Virus record (IMG/VR): IMGVR_UViG_3300032220_000699
Location: 124,001 to 188,000 of that record
DNA length: 64,000 nt
Origin: a virus
Reading direction: 5' to 3' (one strand)
The notes beneath the pieces were generated by a model. It had not been told where the DNA came from, did no database searches, and was given only the letters and a program-made list of their open reading frames with translations. How positions within the stretch are numbered: the first letter of the stretch is position 1; every line of letters starts with the position of its first letter. The position numbers and the translations under genes were made by a program. Shown here one piece after another: positions 41,993 through 49,890 of this stretch.

Positions 41993-43172
41993 CTTTCTTG
42001 ACAGAGAAACTAATGTAGGTGTCAAGGATTTTACCCAGCTTGTTGATAACAGTGTTTACACTGGCTTTACAGATTTAACATCTACAGCTCTTGAAGAAAT
42101 TCAAGACACTGGGATTATGGATAAAATGTCTGAAAGTCTTGACGACTTATCTGACATGTTAATGAATAATGATATCGCAGATACTCTCAAAGATGCAATG
42201 GATTCAGCAATGAACGCCATATCTAATATGGAGTTACCGCAAACAGTTAAAGATATTTTTGCTAAGCTTAAAGCACTTGATCTTCAGGGTGTTAAAGATT
42301 TCTTAGGAGATATGTTAAAGGTTGGTGCTAAATTTCTTTGTAATAACTTAGATTTCTTAAAGTTATTTATGTTAGGTTACGCGCTTAACAAGAATATTCT
42401 TTCAGGTTTACTTATTGCGTTATTGTTAAGCTGGCTAGATAGATTTTGTAAAGGTTTCACAGCGGAAGAATCTGCTTTAGAGAGTTCTGTTAAAAAGGTT
42501 GGTCAAGTTGTAAGTAACCCTGGAACTCTTGTTACATCTAGTTCAGCCTTCGGTCAATTTTCTAACTATTATTCTGATTTCTTAAAATCAACACAGCCAT
42601 TAGGTTTATCAACACTTATGCCGACTAGTGACGCTATTAGCGGTGTTATTAATGGTAGTGTATCTTCTGTTGTTAGCAATGCTAGATCTTCAGAATTATC
42701 ATTCGCTGGTCGTAATTCTCTTATTAATCAATTACAAAGTCAACTTTCTAGCTTTGCTCCCAATAGTGCTGAGTATAGAAATATTCTTCAAGCCACTGGT
42801 GATTTGAGACAGTTGCCTTTGATTTCTTCTGAACGTAGAGATAACAATTTACGTTATGAAAATCTTTCTGATAAATTTGGTTCTTATATGAAGAATCTTG
42901 CAAATGTTGATTTGCAACCTATGAATCTTGTTAGTTTAAGTGATCTAGAAAAAGGTCTATATTCAAAGATGTCTGATCTTAAACAAGCATCTTTATCGAA
43001 TCCACAGCTTCAATGCACACCTAATGATTCATTTAGTGACTTTGATTTTAATAGTGTTCTTCCAGCTGTATCGACGGAAGAATCTAATTTATTACTTGCT
43101 AAAAACACAATCAGTGATAGTCACAGAACACTTGACCTTCACCCAACCACTGAAGTATTCTTAGAGGCTTAA
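41967..43172 (+). CDS. Virion-type protein with hydrophobic segment
   Basis: 401 residues. The start ATG at 41967 lies inside the previous gene but has a strong TTTAGGAGAAAGCG ribosome site. Residues about 30-120 are amphipathic helices; about 128-165 are hydrophobic (FLKLFMLGYALNKNILSGLL, then IALLLSWLDRF), possibly one or two membrane passes. The C-terminal half is Ser/Asn/Leu-rich and flexible. It could be a membrane-interacting tail or head protein. Not identified. Confidence 0.68.
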   Translation: MAISAMRFNFLDRETNVGVKDFTQLVDNSVYTGFTDLTSTALEEIQDTGIMDKMSESLDDLSDMLMNNDIADTLKDAMDSAMNAISNMELPQTVKDIFAKLKALDLQGVKDFLGDMLKVGAKFLCNNLDFLKLFMLGYALNKNILSGLLIALLLSWLDRFCKGFTAEESALESSVKKVGQVVSNPGTLVTSSSAFGQFSNYYSDFLKSTQPLGLSTLMPTSDAISGVINGSVSSVVSNARSSELSFAGRNSLINQLQSQLSSFAPNSAEYRNILQATGDLRQLPLISSERRDNNLRYENLSDKFGSYMKNLANVDLQPMNLVSLSDLEKGLYSKMSDLKQASLSNPQLQCTPNDSFSDFDFNSVLPAVSTEESNLLLAKNTISDSHRTLDLHPTTEVFLEA

Positions 43173-43173
43173 C

Positions 43174-43419
43174 ATGATCTTAAATGACTATTTAGCCAAA
43201 CTACCCATTGAAAAGATTATTAAGACAGAAATTCTTGATAATAAAATAACTCTTCCTGTTGAAGTTGATTCGATGAAGTTCTATAAGGACTTTAAGGGTC
43301 AAATCAAAAGTGAACAATTAACTCCTGAGAAAGCAATCTTTGTTGCTAGCTTAGTTGATAAACAGCCTTATATAGATTCATTTAGTTTATTAACTTCTAA
43401 ATTAGTTTTTGCAGAATAA
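43174..43419 (+). CDS. Small hypothetical protein
   Basis: 81 residues, start ATG at 43174, one base after the stop of 41967..43172, so translation is coupled. Mixed alpha/beta, charged (LAKLPIEKIIKTEILDNKIT). Last gene of the plus-strand unit that begins at 40526; terminator follows. Confidence 0.66.
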   Translation: MILNDYLAKLPIEKIIKTEILDNKITLPVEVDSMKFYKDFKGQIKSEQLTPEKAIFVASLVDKQPYIDSFSLLTSKLVFAE

Positions 43420-43425
43420 AGACAG

Positions 43426-43457
43426 ACATACAGGAGAGGATATCCTCTCCTGTATGT
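43426..43457. terminator. Bidirectional palindromic terminator
   Basis: Thirty-two-base perfect palindrome with the same AGGAGAGGATATCCTCTCCT core as at 36542..36573, between convergent genes. Confidence 0.85.
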
Positions 43458-43868
43458 TTATTCACTGTGTTGAGCAAGTAATGCTTTAACATCAATATTA
43501 TCAACTCTTGGAATCAATTCACCGTCATTGACCATAACGTCGGCTGGTGGTTGATACTCCGGCATTTCACGAACGAATGTTGCTTGACCTTCAATAACAT
43601 TCCCACCAACTGGATTATTATGAAGTTCCAGAAGCAGACCTTTGAGAATTGCCTTAGTCTCTTCGTTTGTTTTGTTGGCATCACTGTCAACCTTGACTTT
43701 GGCTTTCGCCAGAATACTTCTGTCGATCGACTCTAATAAATTAGTGAAGCAGTCTACGTCTCTTGCCTTAGTAGGTAATTCACCTTTCATCAGGTTATCG
43801 ACGAGTCGTTCACGAATGACAAGAGTCTTATCTAACAGCCGTGCGTCATTTTCTGTAAATAAGCTCAT
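43458..43868 (-). CDS. Hypothetical protein, possible terminase small subunit
   Basis: 136 residues from the ATG at 43868 (MSLFTENDARLLDKTLVIRE), GGAG eight bases upstream; the longer frame to 43901 is rejected. N-terminal 70 residues are helical (RLVDNLMKGELPTKARDVDC, LESIDRSILAKAKVKVDS), followed by a short acidic Pro/Val tail. The layout (N-terminal helices with a K-x-R-D-V pattern, then NEETKAILKGLLLELHNNP) recalls some terminase small subunits, but I cannot confirm this. Ordinary hypothetical is equally possible. Confidence 0.6.
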   Translation of the reverse strand: MSLFTENDARLLDKTLVIRERLVDNLMKGELPTKARDVDCFTNLLESIDRSILAKAKVKVDSDANKTNEETKAILKGLLLELHNNPVGGNVIEGQATFVREMPEYQPPADVMVNDGELIPRVDNIDVKALLAQHSE

Positions 43869-43911
43869 TTTAATTTCTCCTTGCGCATAGGGCAACCACA
43901 TAATTAACCCC

Positions 43912-43931
43912 CGGAGACCAGGAGGTCTCCG
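43912..43931 (-). terminator. Possible terminator after gene 43944..44591
   Basis: Eight-base stem CGGAGACC / GGTCTCCG with a four-base loop. There is no clear T tract (minus-strand GGGGTTAATTATG), so it is weaker than the others. Confidence 0.55.
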
Positions 43932-43943
43932 AGAGTTGTCCTT

Positions 43944-44591
43944 TTAACCAAGGGAAATATTCAAATCTTGCAAACGCTGAACCATTTGATCATAGCGTAA
44001 ATTAGCTTCTTGCAACTGTGTTGATAATGTTTTATGAACTGTAACCATATTAGTTCTGACTGTTTCACGAACCACATGTTCATCTGGCGATACAAATTCG
44101 ACATCGCCTATATTGACTTCTTTAATAGCCGGAACAACACCAAGTCGACTTTCAATAAAGTCAGCAAGATCAGAAAAGAAAACTGTCGTATCTAAATCAG
44201 AAGGCAGTCTATTCATATCAAGAACAATCATTTTATTGATGTATTCTTTATTTGAAATATCTGCAATTGACTGAATATAGTTAATAGGACAACGACAGAA
44301 TTTTGTTATACCCTGAATATCAACAAAAGAAAAAGAGATAATTGCTATTTCATCTCTAAGGTCTTTTTTATATTCTAATTCTGATAACCCAGCAGGAACA
44401 TAGATTTCAGAAAAAGGATCACGAAGATCATTACGTATCATATCTCGCATAGAGATAATACTAATAACCTTCAGCTTAATAGTTAATGAGTCCAGATTAA
44501 ACTTATTCTTAAAATAAGTATTAATAGGTTCTTTAAAAGTAAAATAAGACTGCAACCCAACACTGGGTGTGTTTATAGTTACATCAGGCAT
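43944..44591 (-). CDS. Virion-type protein
   Basis: 215 residues, start ATG at 44591 behind TGAGGAAT, with ATTTTTTGA 24 bases before it. Beta-rich first half (MPDVTINTPSVGLQSYFTFK), then a helical C-terminus ending in a coiled coil (LQEANLRYDQMVQRLQDLNI). Single-gene unit between two hairpins. Not recognised; structural role inferred from promoter class. Confidence 0.68.
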   Translation of the reverse strand: MPDVTINTPSVGLQSYFTFKEPINTYFKNKFNLDSLTIKLKVISIISMRDMIRNDLRDPFSEIYVPAGLSELEYKKDLRDEIAIISFSFVDIQGITKFCRCPINYIQSIADISNKEYINKMIVLDMNRLPSDLDTTVFFSDLADFIESRLGVVPAIKEVNIGDVEFVSPDEHVVRETVRTNMVTVHKTLSTQLQEANLRYDQMVQRLQDLNISLG

Positions 44592-44615
44592 GTTTATTCC
44601 TCAGTAATCGGTTAA

Positions 44616-44624
44616 TCAAAAAAT
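44616..44624 (-). promoter_or_regulatory. Candidate promoter motif ATTTTTTGA
   Basis: Minus-strand ATTTTTTGATTAA, 24 bases before the start codon at 44591 and about 20 bases away from the terminator stem. Confidence 0.45.
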
Positions 44625-44644
44625 CTACTTTAAAACAAAATAAT

Positions 44645-44670
44645 ACTCGGAGAGATAAATCTCTCCGAGT
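44645..44670 (-). terminator. Terminator after gene 44676..46019
   Basis: Eleven-base stem ACTCGGAGAGA / TCTCTCCGAGT with a four-base loop; minus-strand tail ATTATTTTGTTTT. Confidence 0.88.
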
Positions 44671-44675
44671 TTCTA

Positions 44676-46019
44676 TTACAGAGGAGCAACAGGTGTAGTT
44701 ACTGCTAAACGAATAAACTCGTATTTAGGCAGTACATAGATCTGATGTTTATCCAAGAAGTATGATAAATAATTAACACCGTCACGATTAATGATGGTGA
44801 AACGATAACTGGTATTACCGATAAGGTTATTAAACAATTCAGTAGAGTTAGCACAGTTACAAACAGAGAGCATGCTTTCTAGCAGACTAACTAGATGTTG
44901 ACTTCTAACAGACATGCGAGCAAAATCTGGATGTGTTGAAGTTACAGTAATAAAGTCACTAAAATAAGACTTAAAGTCCTGTAGACTATCTTCGGAGTAG
45001 TAACCATTTGTGATATGCAACATTATATTGTTGTAATCAAATGGAACTGCGTAAGTATTATTTCTTAAGAAAGTCGTATTGTTGTAGACTTTCACAAACT
45101 TATCAGTGTCAAATGTTTCATTGAAAGCTGAAGCAATCTGGCTAGCAATACTTGACTGACCAACTTGAGATGGAATAGCAATCTTGTCCCAACGCGGTGT
45201 GATAAAGAATTCATTAATATTCAGAATAGATGGGAATAGTTCTTCAACTGTTGTCCCAGGCATTCCGAGAGTATTGGTCATATAGCTGTATAATTCCAGC
45301 TTCAGAATGTAATCATAGTTACCTTGCAGACCGTAAATATTAAAAGCAAAGTAACAATTACGATAAATGTTCGTATTGGGAACACGATAAGGAATATTTA
45401 AAATCTTTGTATAAGTTGTTGGACTTAGTGCTTTATTTTCTTCGATTCGTTCATTCAGAGTGAGCAAATCAAAGCTGTCCAGAGCAGAAATAAAGTTGCT
45501 AGGGTTATTGACAATCGAAGCATAATTTTCAAATGGTAAGATGATACTAATATCGTATTCGGGATAGAACGTTCTGAAGATAGAATCACTCAACCAAATT
45601 TCACAATTAATATCATTGATAATAAACGAAAGATAGTCAACAGAACGAATCAAATTAACATCGACTGTGTTATTATAAACAAGATTACCGACAGGAGTAG
45701 TTGGGTTAGCTTGGTTAAATTCACTAGTGAAAGCAATAATAACTTGTTGCTTTGTTGTGATTTGAGTTGTTGACAAAAATGAAGATAACGACGTAACGAC
45801 ATTAATAACATCATTAACTTCATTTTGGGATAATGATGTTAGATCTGTTGCACTAAATAAAAAAAGAGAGTATAATGGATTTGTTGTAGAGAAATACTGT
45901 TGTTTGTTTTTAGAATAAGTTAGGGCTATATCGGAAAGTTCATATAGTGGCGACACTACGCTGCTAGTATTATCGATAAAGTTATCACTTGTGATAAACG
46001 CTTTTATTTCTTTAGACAT
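44676..46019 (-). CDS. Virion-type protein
   Basis: 447 residues from the ATG at 46019 (MSKEIKAFITSDNFIDNTSS), AAGGAA upstream. The longer frame to 46034 lacks a ribosome site. Beta- and Asn/Ser/Thr-rich throughout, with no membrane or enzyme motif; typical composition of phage structural proteins. Single-gene unit divergent from the membrane protein at 46075. Not recognised. Confidence 0.7.
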   Translation of the reverse strand: MSKEIKAFITSDNFIDNTSSVVSPLYELSDIALTYSKNKQQYFSTTNPLYSLFLFSATDLTSLSQNEVNDVINVVTSLSSFLSTTQITTKQQVIIAFTSEFNQANPTTPVGNLVYNNTVDVNLIRSVDYLSFIINDINCEIWLSDSIFRTFYPEYDISIILPFENYASIVNNPSNFISALDSFDLLTLNERIEENKALSPTTYTKILNIPYRVPNTNIYRNCYFAFNIYGLQGNYDYILKLELYSYMTNTLGMPGTTVEELFPSILNINEFFITPRWDKIAIPSQVGQSSIASQIASAFNETFDTDKFVKVYNNTTFLRNNTYAVPFDYNNIMLHITNGYYSEDSLQDFKSYFSDFITVTSTHPDFARMSVRSQHLVSLLESMLSVCNCANSTELFNNLIGNTSYRFTIINRDGVNYLSYFLDKHQIYVLPKYEFIRLAVTTPVAPL

Positions 46020-46045
46020 ATTAAATTCCTTCAAAAGTCAATTAG

Positions 46046-46054
46046 TCAAAAAAT
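46046..46054 (-). promoter_or_regulatory. Candidate promoter motif ATTTTTTGA between divergent genes
   Basis: Minus-strand ATTTTTTGACTAAT, 26 bases before the start codon at 46019. No gene ends nearby, so this copy cannot be a terminator tail; it is the best evidence that the motif is an independent signal. Confidence 0.5.
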
Positions 46055-46074
46055 CTATTAAAAGGAGATAGCCC

Positions 46075-46332
46075 ATGTACTTCAAAATTTTAGAAGCTTT
46101 CATCCTAAAGACCTTGTTCAATAAGGGTGAATATAACATTACCAGTAAAGAGTTTAACCCTATTAAGTTCTTTACTATTCTTCTCTTGGTTGTTAATGTT
46201 GTCTTTACTTTTTATTTGTTAACTCAAATGAGTAAAGTTCACGATGTTATTCAAGAGAAATGTCCGCAAATTTTCACAGAAAAAAAAGAACCTGTGAAAG
46301 ATATAAAGAAAGTAACAGATAAGAAGACCTAG
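46075..46332 (+). CDS. Small single-pass membrane protein
   Basis: 85 residues, start ATG at 46075 with AAAAGGAGATAG upstream. Hydrophobic segment about 31-50 (FFTILLLVVNVVFTFYLLTQ), then a charged lysine-rich tail. Stop codon is inside the stem of the terminator. Function unknown; size and topology would suit a lysis accessory or membrane anchor protein. Confidence 0.7.
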   Translation: MYFKILEAFILKTLFNKGEYNITSKEFNPIKFFTILLLVVNVVFTFYLLTQMSKVHDVIQEKCPQIFTEKKEPVKDIKKVTDKKT

Positions 46333-46350
46333 GTTTTCCTAGGTCTTCTT
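46321..46350. terminator. Bidirectional terminator between convergent genes
   Basis: Thirteen-base perfect stem AAGAAGACCTAGG / CCTAGGTCTTCTT with a T4 loop. The stop codon of 46075..46332 (TAG) is part of it. Confidence 0.88.
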
Positions 46351-46358
46351 TCTGCGTT

Positions 46359-46847
46359 TTATTGAAATACTGATAGTTGATATTTCGATTCTTGGTTGGA
46401 ATAACTTAGATTGAAATACATCATTTGTTTTTCCTCCGGAACCTCTGGAAGATCTTCTACCAGTTCTATACATCCTTCTACTCCGTGGATGATAAGTTTT
46501 TTACCGTCCTTGGAAAAACACTTATTATTATACCCATTCACTAAGAAAGTGATATAATGGATACCAGTCAGTGTCTTCGCGGAGCGGATATTTCTTTCAG
46601 TGAACTTCTTATACTGATAATACAATTCATTAAAGAGTGGGCTACCCATGAACTCTTTAATTGCTTTCTGTTCTATATACTCGTAGCACTTGGCCTTTAA
46701 ATCTTTAAACTTAATGTCAGGGTTCTTAATAAGAACATCTAGAGAGTAATTATAAATAACCAGATGGTTTAAAAAGCATTTACGCAGATACTCATCAAGC
46801 TGATCCTGAACAATGACATCAGCCTGATATAGGTTTTGCCTTTTCAT
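46359..46847 (-). CDS. Hypothetical protein, last gene of small overlapping operon
   Basis: 162 residues, start ATG at 46847, overlapping the previous gene's stop by four bases. Helical first half (LDEYLRKCFLNHLVIYNYSL), then a basic segment and a beta-rich end (MMYFNLSYSNQESKYQLSVF). The N-terminal part loosely recalls the first helices of IS605 OrfB/TnpB-type proteins, but no catalytic part follows. Belongs to a set of six minus-strand genes at 46.4-49.1 kb with a shared helical-then-beta layout. Confidence 0.68.
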   Translation of the reverse strand: MKRQNLYQADVIVQDQLDEYLRKCFLNHLVIYNYSLDVLIKNPDIKFKDLKAKCYEYIEQKAIKEFMGSPLFNELYYQYKKFTERNIRSAKTLTGIHYITFLVNGYNNKCFSKDGKKLIIHGVEGCIELVEDLPEVPEEKQMMYFNLSYSNQESKYQLSVFQ

Positions 46848-47203
46848 GCTTCCTCATTTTCAGCGTAGTCAGTCGTAAAAAGATTGATTGTTTCATCGAC
46901 TGTTACCTCGACATCACGGATAGTTGTAATCGTGACAGAGAACTTTACACGCTTAACGTTAAGTATTCTCAAGAACTTAAAGAATACCTTAATAGTCATG
47001 CGATTCTTGGTCAGTTCATTGTTAATGTTTACTTTAGCGAAGTTGGTTCTAGGACCTGGTGTATTCGCAAAGATATTATTAACAAACCTGTCAACATGTG
47101 TTCTTAAGGCACCTGGAGAGATACCTAATGATTCACATATACGAAGTTTCAAACGCATTAACACCCCTTCCGGGGTATCGGGAATATCTTTCAATCGCTG
47201 CAT
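46844..47203 (-). CDS. Hypothetical protein of small overlapping operon
   Basis: 119 residues, start ATG at 47203 (MQRLKDIPDTPEGVLMRLKL) behind AAGGAG. Helical N-terminus, then TNFAKVNINNELTKNRMTIK and a basic helix plus strand (VFFKFLRILNVKRVKFSVTI), a pattern I associate with a small phage protein family of unknown role. Acidic C-terminal tail. ATGA overlap with 46359..46847. Confidence 0.68.
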   Translation of the reverse strand: MQRLKDIPDTPEGVLMRLKLRICESLGISPGALRTHVDRFVNNIFANTPGPRTNFAKVNINNELTKNRMTIKVFFKFLRILNVKRVKFSVTITTIRDVEVTVDETINLFTTDYAENEEA

Positions 47204-47227
47204 GCAGCGCTCCTTTTCTTTTCAGAA

Positions 47228-47776
47228 CTAGAAAACATATATCATTAAGCCATGAGGCGTAAGCTCCAAGTACATAATGACATTGCTATTTGGGTCATCA
47301 CGTTGAATGATGTTGAAGACTAGATTCTCTTCCACTGCACAGAAAATGGTTTCCATGGCGTCAAAGATCTCTTCCATGTGTTCATGTGCTTCAGGAACAC
47401 CGATAAGATTAGCTAGCCGATTATACATATCCTCGTAGAAGTAACCTTTAAAACGAGATTTCTCGAATGAGGATTGACAGAATATAATGTCATAAATATC
47501 AGCAACAAACACATTGCTTCTATCTATCTGTAATTTACTTCGAGAACTTAGATCTCGAAAGATATTTTCTGCTTCATAGTACGAGACATGAGAGTTCTCG
47601 TCACGAAGGTTAGCATAGTAAGTTGTATAAACACTAAACATGCTATAAATAAAATTCGTTAGAGTATAATCATAACGATGAATGATATTAAGTATAATGT
47701 CTCTTACCTTGTCTTCCAGAGTTAGTCTGTTAACTATTTCATGAACTACATGGTCATTGAGGATAAAAAGCCTCAT
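47228..47776 (-). CDS. Hypothetical protein of small overlapping operon
   Basis: 182 residues, start ATG at 47776 with GAGAGGAA upstream, inside the end of 47754..48350. Helical, rich in Tyr, Phe, Ile and Asn. Ends with a beta hairpin-like NVIMYLELTPHGLMIYVF, similar in pattern to the end of 48735..49145. No known domain. Confidence 0.66.
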   Translation of the reverse strand: MRLFILNDHVVHEIVNRLTLEDKVRDIILNIIHRYDYTLTNFIYSMFSVYTTYYANLRDENSHVSYYEAENIFRDLSSRSKLQIDRSNVFVADIYDIIFCQSSFEKSRFKGYFYEDMYNRLANLIGVPEAHEHMEEIFDAMETIFCAVEENLVFNIIQRDDPNSNVIMYLELTPHGLMIYVF

Positions 47777-48350
47777 TCATGTTCCTCTCAGAGTAAAAGA
47801 GCAAAGGCCTACAGTATTGGTCTAGCTCGAACTTGTAATACTTGAAACAGATATTCCGAACTAATTCATAGACAGCTTGGAACAACCTCATCAAGACTTG
47901 GTTATACTGCATCACGTTTCTGCAATACATATCAGTCATGATATGCTGAAGCCGTACAATAACTATATCTGTTACTGAATCTAGTTCCTCTGCATTGACA
48001 TTAAAGTACTTACCAAGCACTTCAGAAATCTGACTAGCGTAGAAACAATTCACAAAGATATCTTGCCACAATTGATTATTTTGAACCAATATAACAAAGT
48101 TATTAATGCTGGAACTCGTGATATACTTCATCACATTGTCTAACCATATTTTATTTATAATAGAAATTGTAACTTGACGTAGTTCTTTATGAAAATCAGA
48201 ATCATACATCGTACTTATATCTGTTTGAAGTTCTTGACAAATATCAAACATAATTAATTTAAGGTATTGTTCATACGTTTCCGAAATGAACTCTCTTCTT
48301 AACTCATGATACAGTTCTTTGTTTATATCACCCATCAACGCAAGTTTCAT
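47754..48350 (-). CDS. Hypothetical protein of small overlapping operon
   Basis: 198 residues, start ATG at 48350, strong AGGAGA ribosome site. Almost all-helical and aromatic-rich (EQYLKLIMFDICQELQTDIS). Overlaps the following gene by 23 bases. Not recognised. Its codon use favours AT-ending triplets, as in the rest of this operon. Confidence 0.66.
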   Translation of the reverse strand: MKLALMGDINKELYHELRREFISETYEQYLKLIMFDICQELQTDISTMYDSDFHKELRQVTISIINKIWLDNVMKYITSSSINNFVILVQNNQLWQDIFVNCFYASQISEVLGKYFNVNAEELDSVTDIVIVRLQHIMTDMYCRNVMQYNQVLMRLFQAVYELVRNICFKYYKFELDQYCRPLLFYSERNMNEAFYPQ

Positions 48351-48358
48351 CTCTTCTC

Positions 48359-48748
48359 CTATTTCTGGAAAAATTCATATGTGATCAAAAGTGTATCGCA
48401 ATTGACCAACATACTGTTTATGTTTAGAGACCCTACAGCAGCATAGTTACTCATATAGAATTCATGAATAACTTCTTCAATACTTCTGGTTAAGATATGA
48501 TTCAAACCAAGAAGCGCTGTTCTTAAATGCGGAAGAACAGTCAGATGTTCAACAGTGTTAAATGCATGATCTATCTTTGCTGTTACATAATCATACCGAA
48601 CATCCATAGCTGGATAATGAGCGTCAGTCATGATTTTCTTAGCAATATAACAAATGAATGATTCGAGATACTCTCGCATTGCTATCCCGTCACTCATTGT
48701 GGTAATATTAAGTTTATCTAATTTCAGGAATATGCTACGGCTGTACAT
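48359..48748 (-). CDS. Hypothetical protein of small overlapping operon
   Basis: 129 residues, start ATG at 48748, within the end of 48735..49145. Helical core, then a beta-type C-terminus (GSLNINSMLVNCDTLLITYE). Eight bases before 47754..48350. Unknown function. Confidence 0.65.
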   Translation of the reverse strand: MYSRSIFLKLDKLNITTMSDGIAMREYLESFICYIAKKIMTDAHYPAMDVRYDYVTAKIDHAFNTVEHLTVLPHLRTALLGLNHILTRSIEEVIHEFYMSNYAAVGSLNINSMLVNCDTLLITYEFFQK

Positions 48749-49145
48749 TAGCGTTTATCCTGTCCAATCTCTTATTGTAGATTACCAGGTAACCTTCGTC
48801 AGAGATTGTTAGACTATAAACATTAATATGATTGTTCGAATGTTTTTGTTGAATAAACTCTTCTATATATAGACTCACGTCCATATATAGAGGTAGTTCT
48901 TGAATGATATTAAGTTCGGTTAGGATCTCTTCTAAGCTAAGCCGCTTATTGGCGATATACAGGAAAAACTGATTGTAGCTGCTATCTTCAAAGATGGTGT
49001 TACGCAGCGCATCATAATTCATGTAGTTATAGATGCAGATGTTTGCAACAAGCATACGATAAAACATATCACGATACTTAAAATATTGACTATTCATTTC
49101 TCGTTTTATATTATTAACGTTAACTTTTAATGAGTCGGTTCTCAT
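48735..49145 (-). CDS. Hypothetical protein, first gene of small overlapping operon
   Basis: 136 residues from the ATG at 49145 (MRTDSLKVNVNNIKREMNSQ) behind AAGGGGAA; the TTG just upstream is rejected. Helical first 100 residues, then NHINVYSLTISDEGYLVIYN, a strand pair like the C-termini of its operon neighbours. First gene after the promoter-like element at 49211..49239. Overlaps 48359..48748 by 14 bases. Function unknown; early expression is inferred from the promoter type. Confidence 0.68.
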   Translation of the reverse strand: MRTDSLKVNVNNIKREMNSQYFKYRDMFYRMLVANICIYNYMNYDALRNTIFEDSSYNQFFLYIANKRLSLEEILTELNIIQELPLYMDVSLYIEEFIQQKHSNNHINVYSLTISDEGYLVIYNKRLDRINANVQP

Positions 49146-49210
49146 CAATTTCCCCTTAGTTATACAGACTATTTAGCGAAAATTAAGATTTTAATAATGC
49201 TAGTACAGAT

Positions 49211-49239
49211 ACTATATATGTGTTTGAAATACATCCCAA
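49211..49239 (-). promoter_or_regulatory. TATATAGT promoter-like element of small-gene operon
   Basis: Minus strand: TTGGGA, 17-base spacer ending ACACATA, TATAGT. Same TATAGTATCTG downstream context as the element at 28199. Weaker than the TTGAAT-type copies. Confidence 0.45.
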
Positions 49240-49247
49240 ACAAAAAA

Positions 49248-49275
49248 AAAAACAACACTTGTGTATGTTGTTTTT
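49248..49275 (-). terminator. Terminator after gene 49289..49498
   Basis: Stem AAACAACA / TGTTGTTT with a loop of about nine bases; minus-strand tail TTTTTTTTTT. Confidence 0.85.
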
Positions 49276-49288
49276 GATCGTATTTTTC

Positions 49289-49498
49289 TTAGCAACGATC
49301 ATTGCTGTTATACGCAACATCTACGAGATCACCGTTACCGGCAATGGTGATACAAACATCACCTTCGTAGATATGCAGATATGAATCATCGCCTGCCAAC
49401 ATTTCCGGAGGGTATTGTTTTAACAACAGTTCCATCCGTTGATCTGAAGACATGGCTTCGTACCGCGCCTTGGCAATGTCAAGTTGATTGACGTACAT
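49289..49498 (-). CDS. Small early-type hypothetical protein
   Basis: 69 residues, start ATG at 49498 behind AAGGAGG. Helical N-terminus (VNQLDIAKARYEAMSSDQRM), then a short acidic beta part (LHIYEGDVCITIAGNGDLVD). Second gene after the promoter at 49824; 14 bases after 49513..49779. Unknown. Confidence 0.7.
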   Translation of the reverse strand: MYVNQLDIAKARYEAMSSDQRMELLLKQYPPEMLAGDDSYLHIYEGDVCITIAGNGDLVDVAYNSNDRC

Positions 49499-49512
49499 AT
49501 AACCTCCTTCTC

Positions 49513-49779
49513 TTAGTTCTGGTAACCCATCTTGCGAAAGACTGCGTTACGCATAGTGTTAATGACGGTTGCGTCACGGCACACTTTCCAGGCAGCATTA
49601 AAACTACCTTCAGTTGCAAACAATGCAGTAGCCAGGTTACGGTCATAACCAAGTTCAACTGCACATTCGATATTTTGCTCACAGGCTTTAGCAGCGTTAA
49701 TACGAGATTGCTCAGCTTGTGCAAAAATTTGAGATGCCAGATTGTTTTGAATCTGGTTAGTCATCGTGATACCAAACAT
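49513..49779 (-). CDS. Small early-type hypothetical protein
   Basis: 88 residues from the ATG at 49779 (MFGITMTNQIQNNLASQIFA); GAGGAG is correctly spaced for it and lies inside the longer frame. All-helical, alanine-rich, with cysteines in CEQNIEC. Promoter, leader hairpin and ribosome site nearly match those of 9127..9381, although the proteins do not resemble each other. Function unknown. Confidence 0.7.
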   Translation of the reverse strand: MFGITMTNQIQNNLASQIFAQAEQSRINAAKACEQNIECAVELGYDRNLATALFATEGSFNAAWKVCRDATVINTMRNAVFRKMGYQN

Positions 49780-49791
49780 GATTTTCTCCTC

Positions 49792-49805
49792 GCTCACTTA
49801 AGAGC
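49792..49805 (-). promoter_or_regulatory. Leader hairpin GCTC-loop-GAGC before ribosome site
   Basis: Minus strand GCTCTTAAGTGAGC just before GAGGAGAAAATC-ATG; counterpart of 9394..9407. Confidence 0.45.
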
Positions 49806-49823
49806 ATTAAATTAATGTCACCT

Positions 49824-49851
49824 ATTATATATGTAACTGAAGAAAATTCAA
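49824..49851 (-). promoter_or_regulatory. Sigma70-like early promoter
   Basis: Minus strand: TTGAAT, 16-base spacer ending GTTACATA, TATAAT; about 45 bases before the start codon at 49779. Confidence 0.72.
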
Positions 49852-49860
49852 AGACAAAAA

Positions 49861-49890
49861 AAGAAGAAGGACCCGAAGGTCCTTCTTCTT
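49861..49890 (-). terminator. Terminator after TilS-like gene
   Basis: Thirteen-base perfect stem AAGAAGAAGGACC / GGTCCTTCTTCTT with a four-base loop. The stop codon is at its edge. Minus-strand tail TTTTTTTGTC. Confidence 0.9.

Noticed and set aside
43458-43868. Confident terminase small subunit call
   Set aside because: Similarity is only in general helical layout; no DNA-binding motif could be shown, and no large subunit is in the window.
46359-46847. Transposase (IS605 OrfB-like) fragment
   Set aside because: Only a vague match in the first helices; no catalytic or zinc part, no repeats or insertion ends around it.
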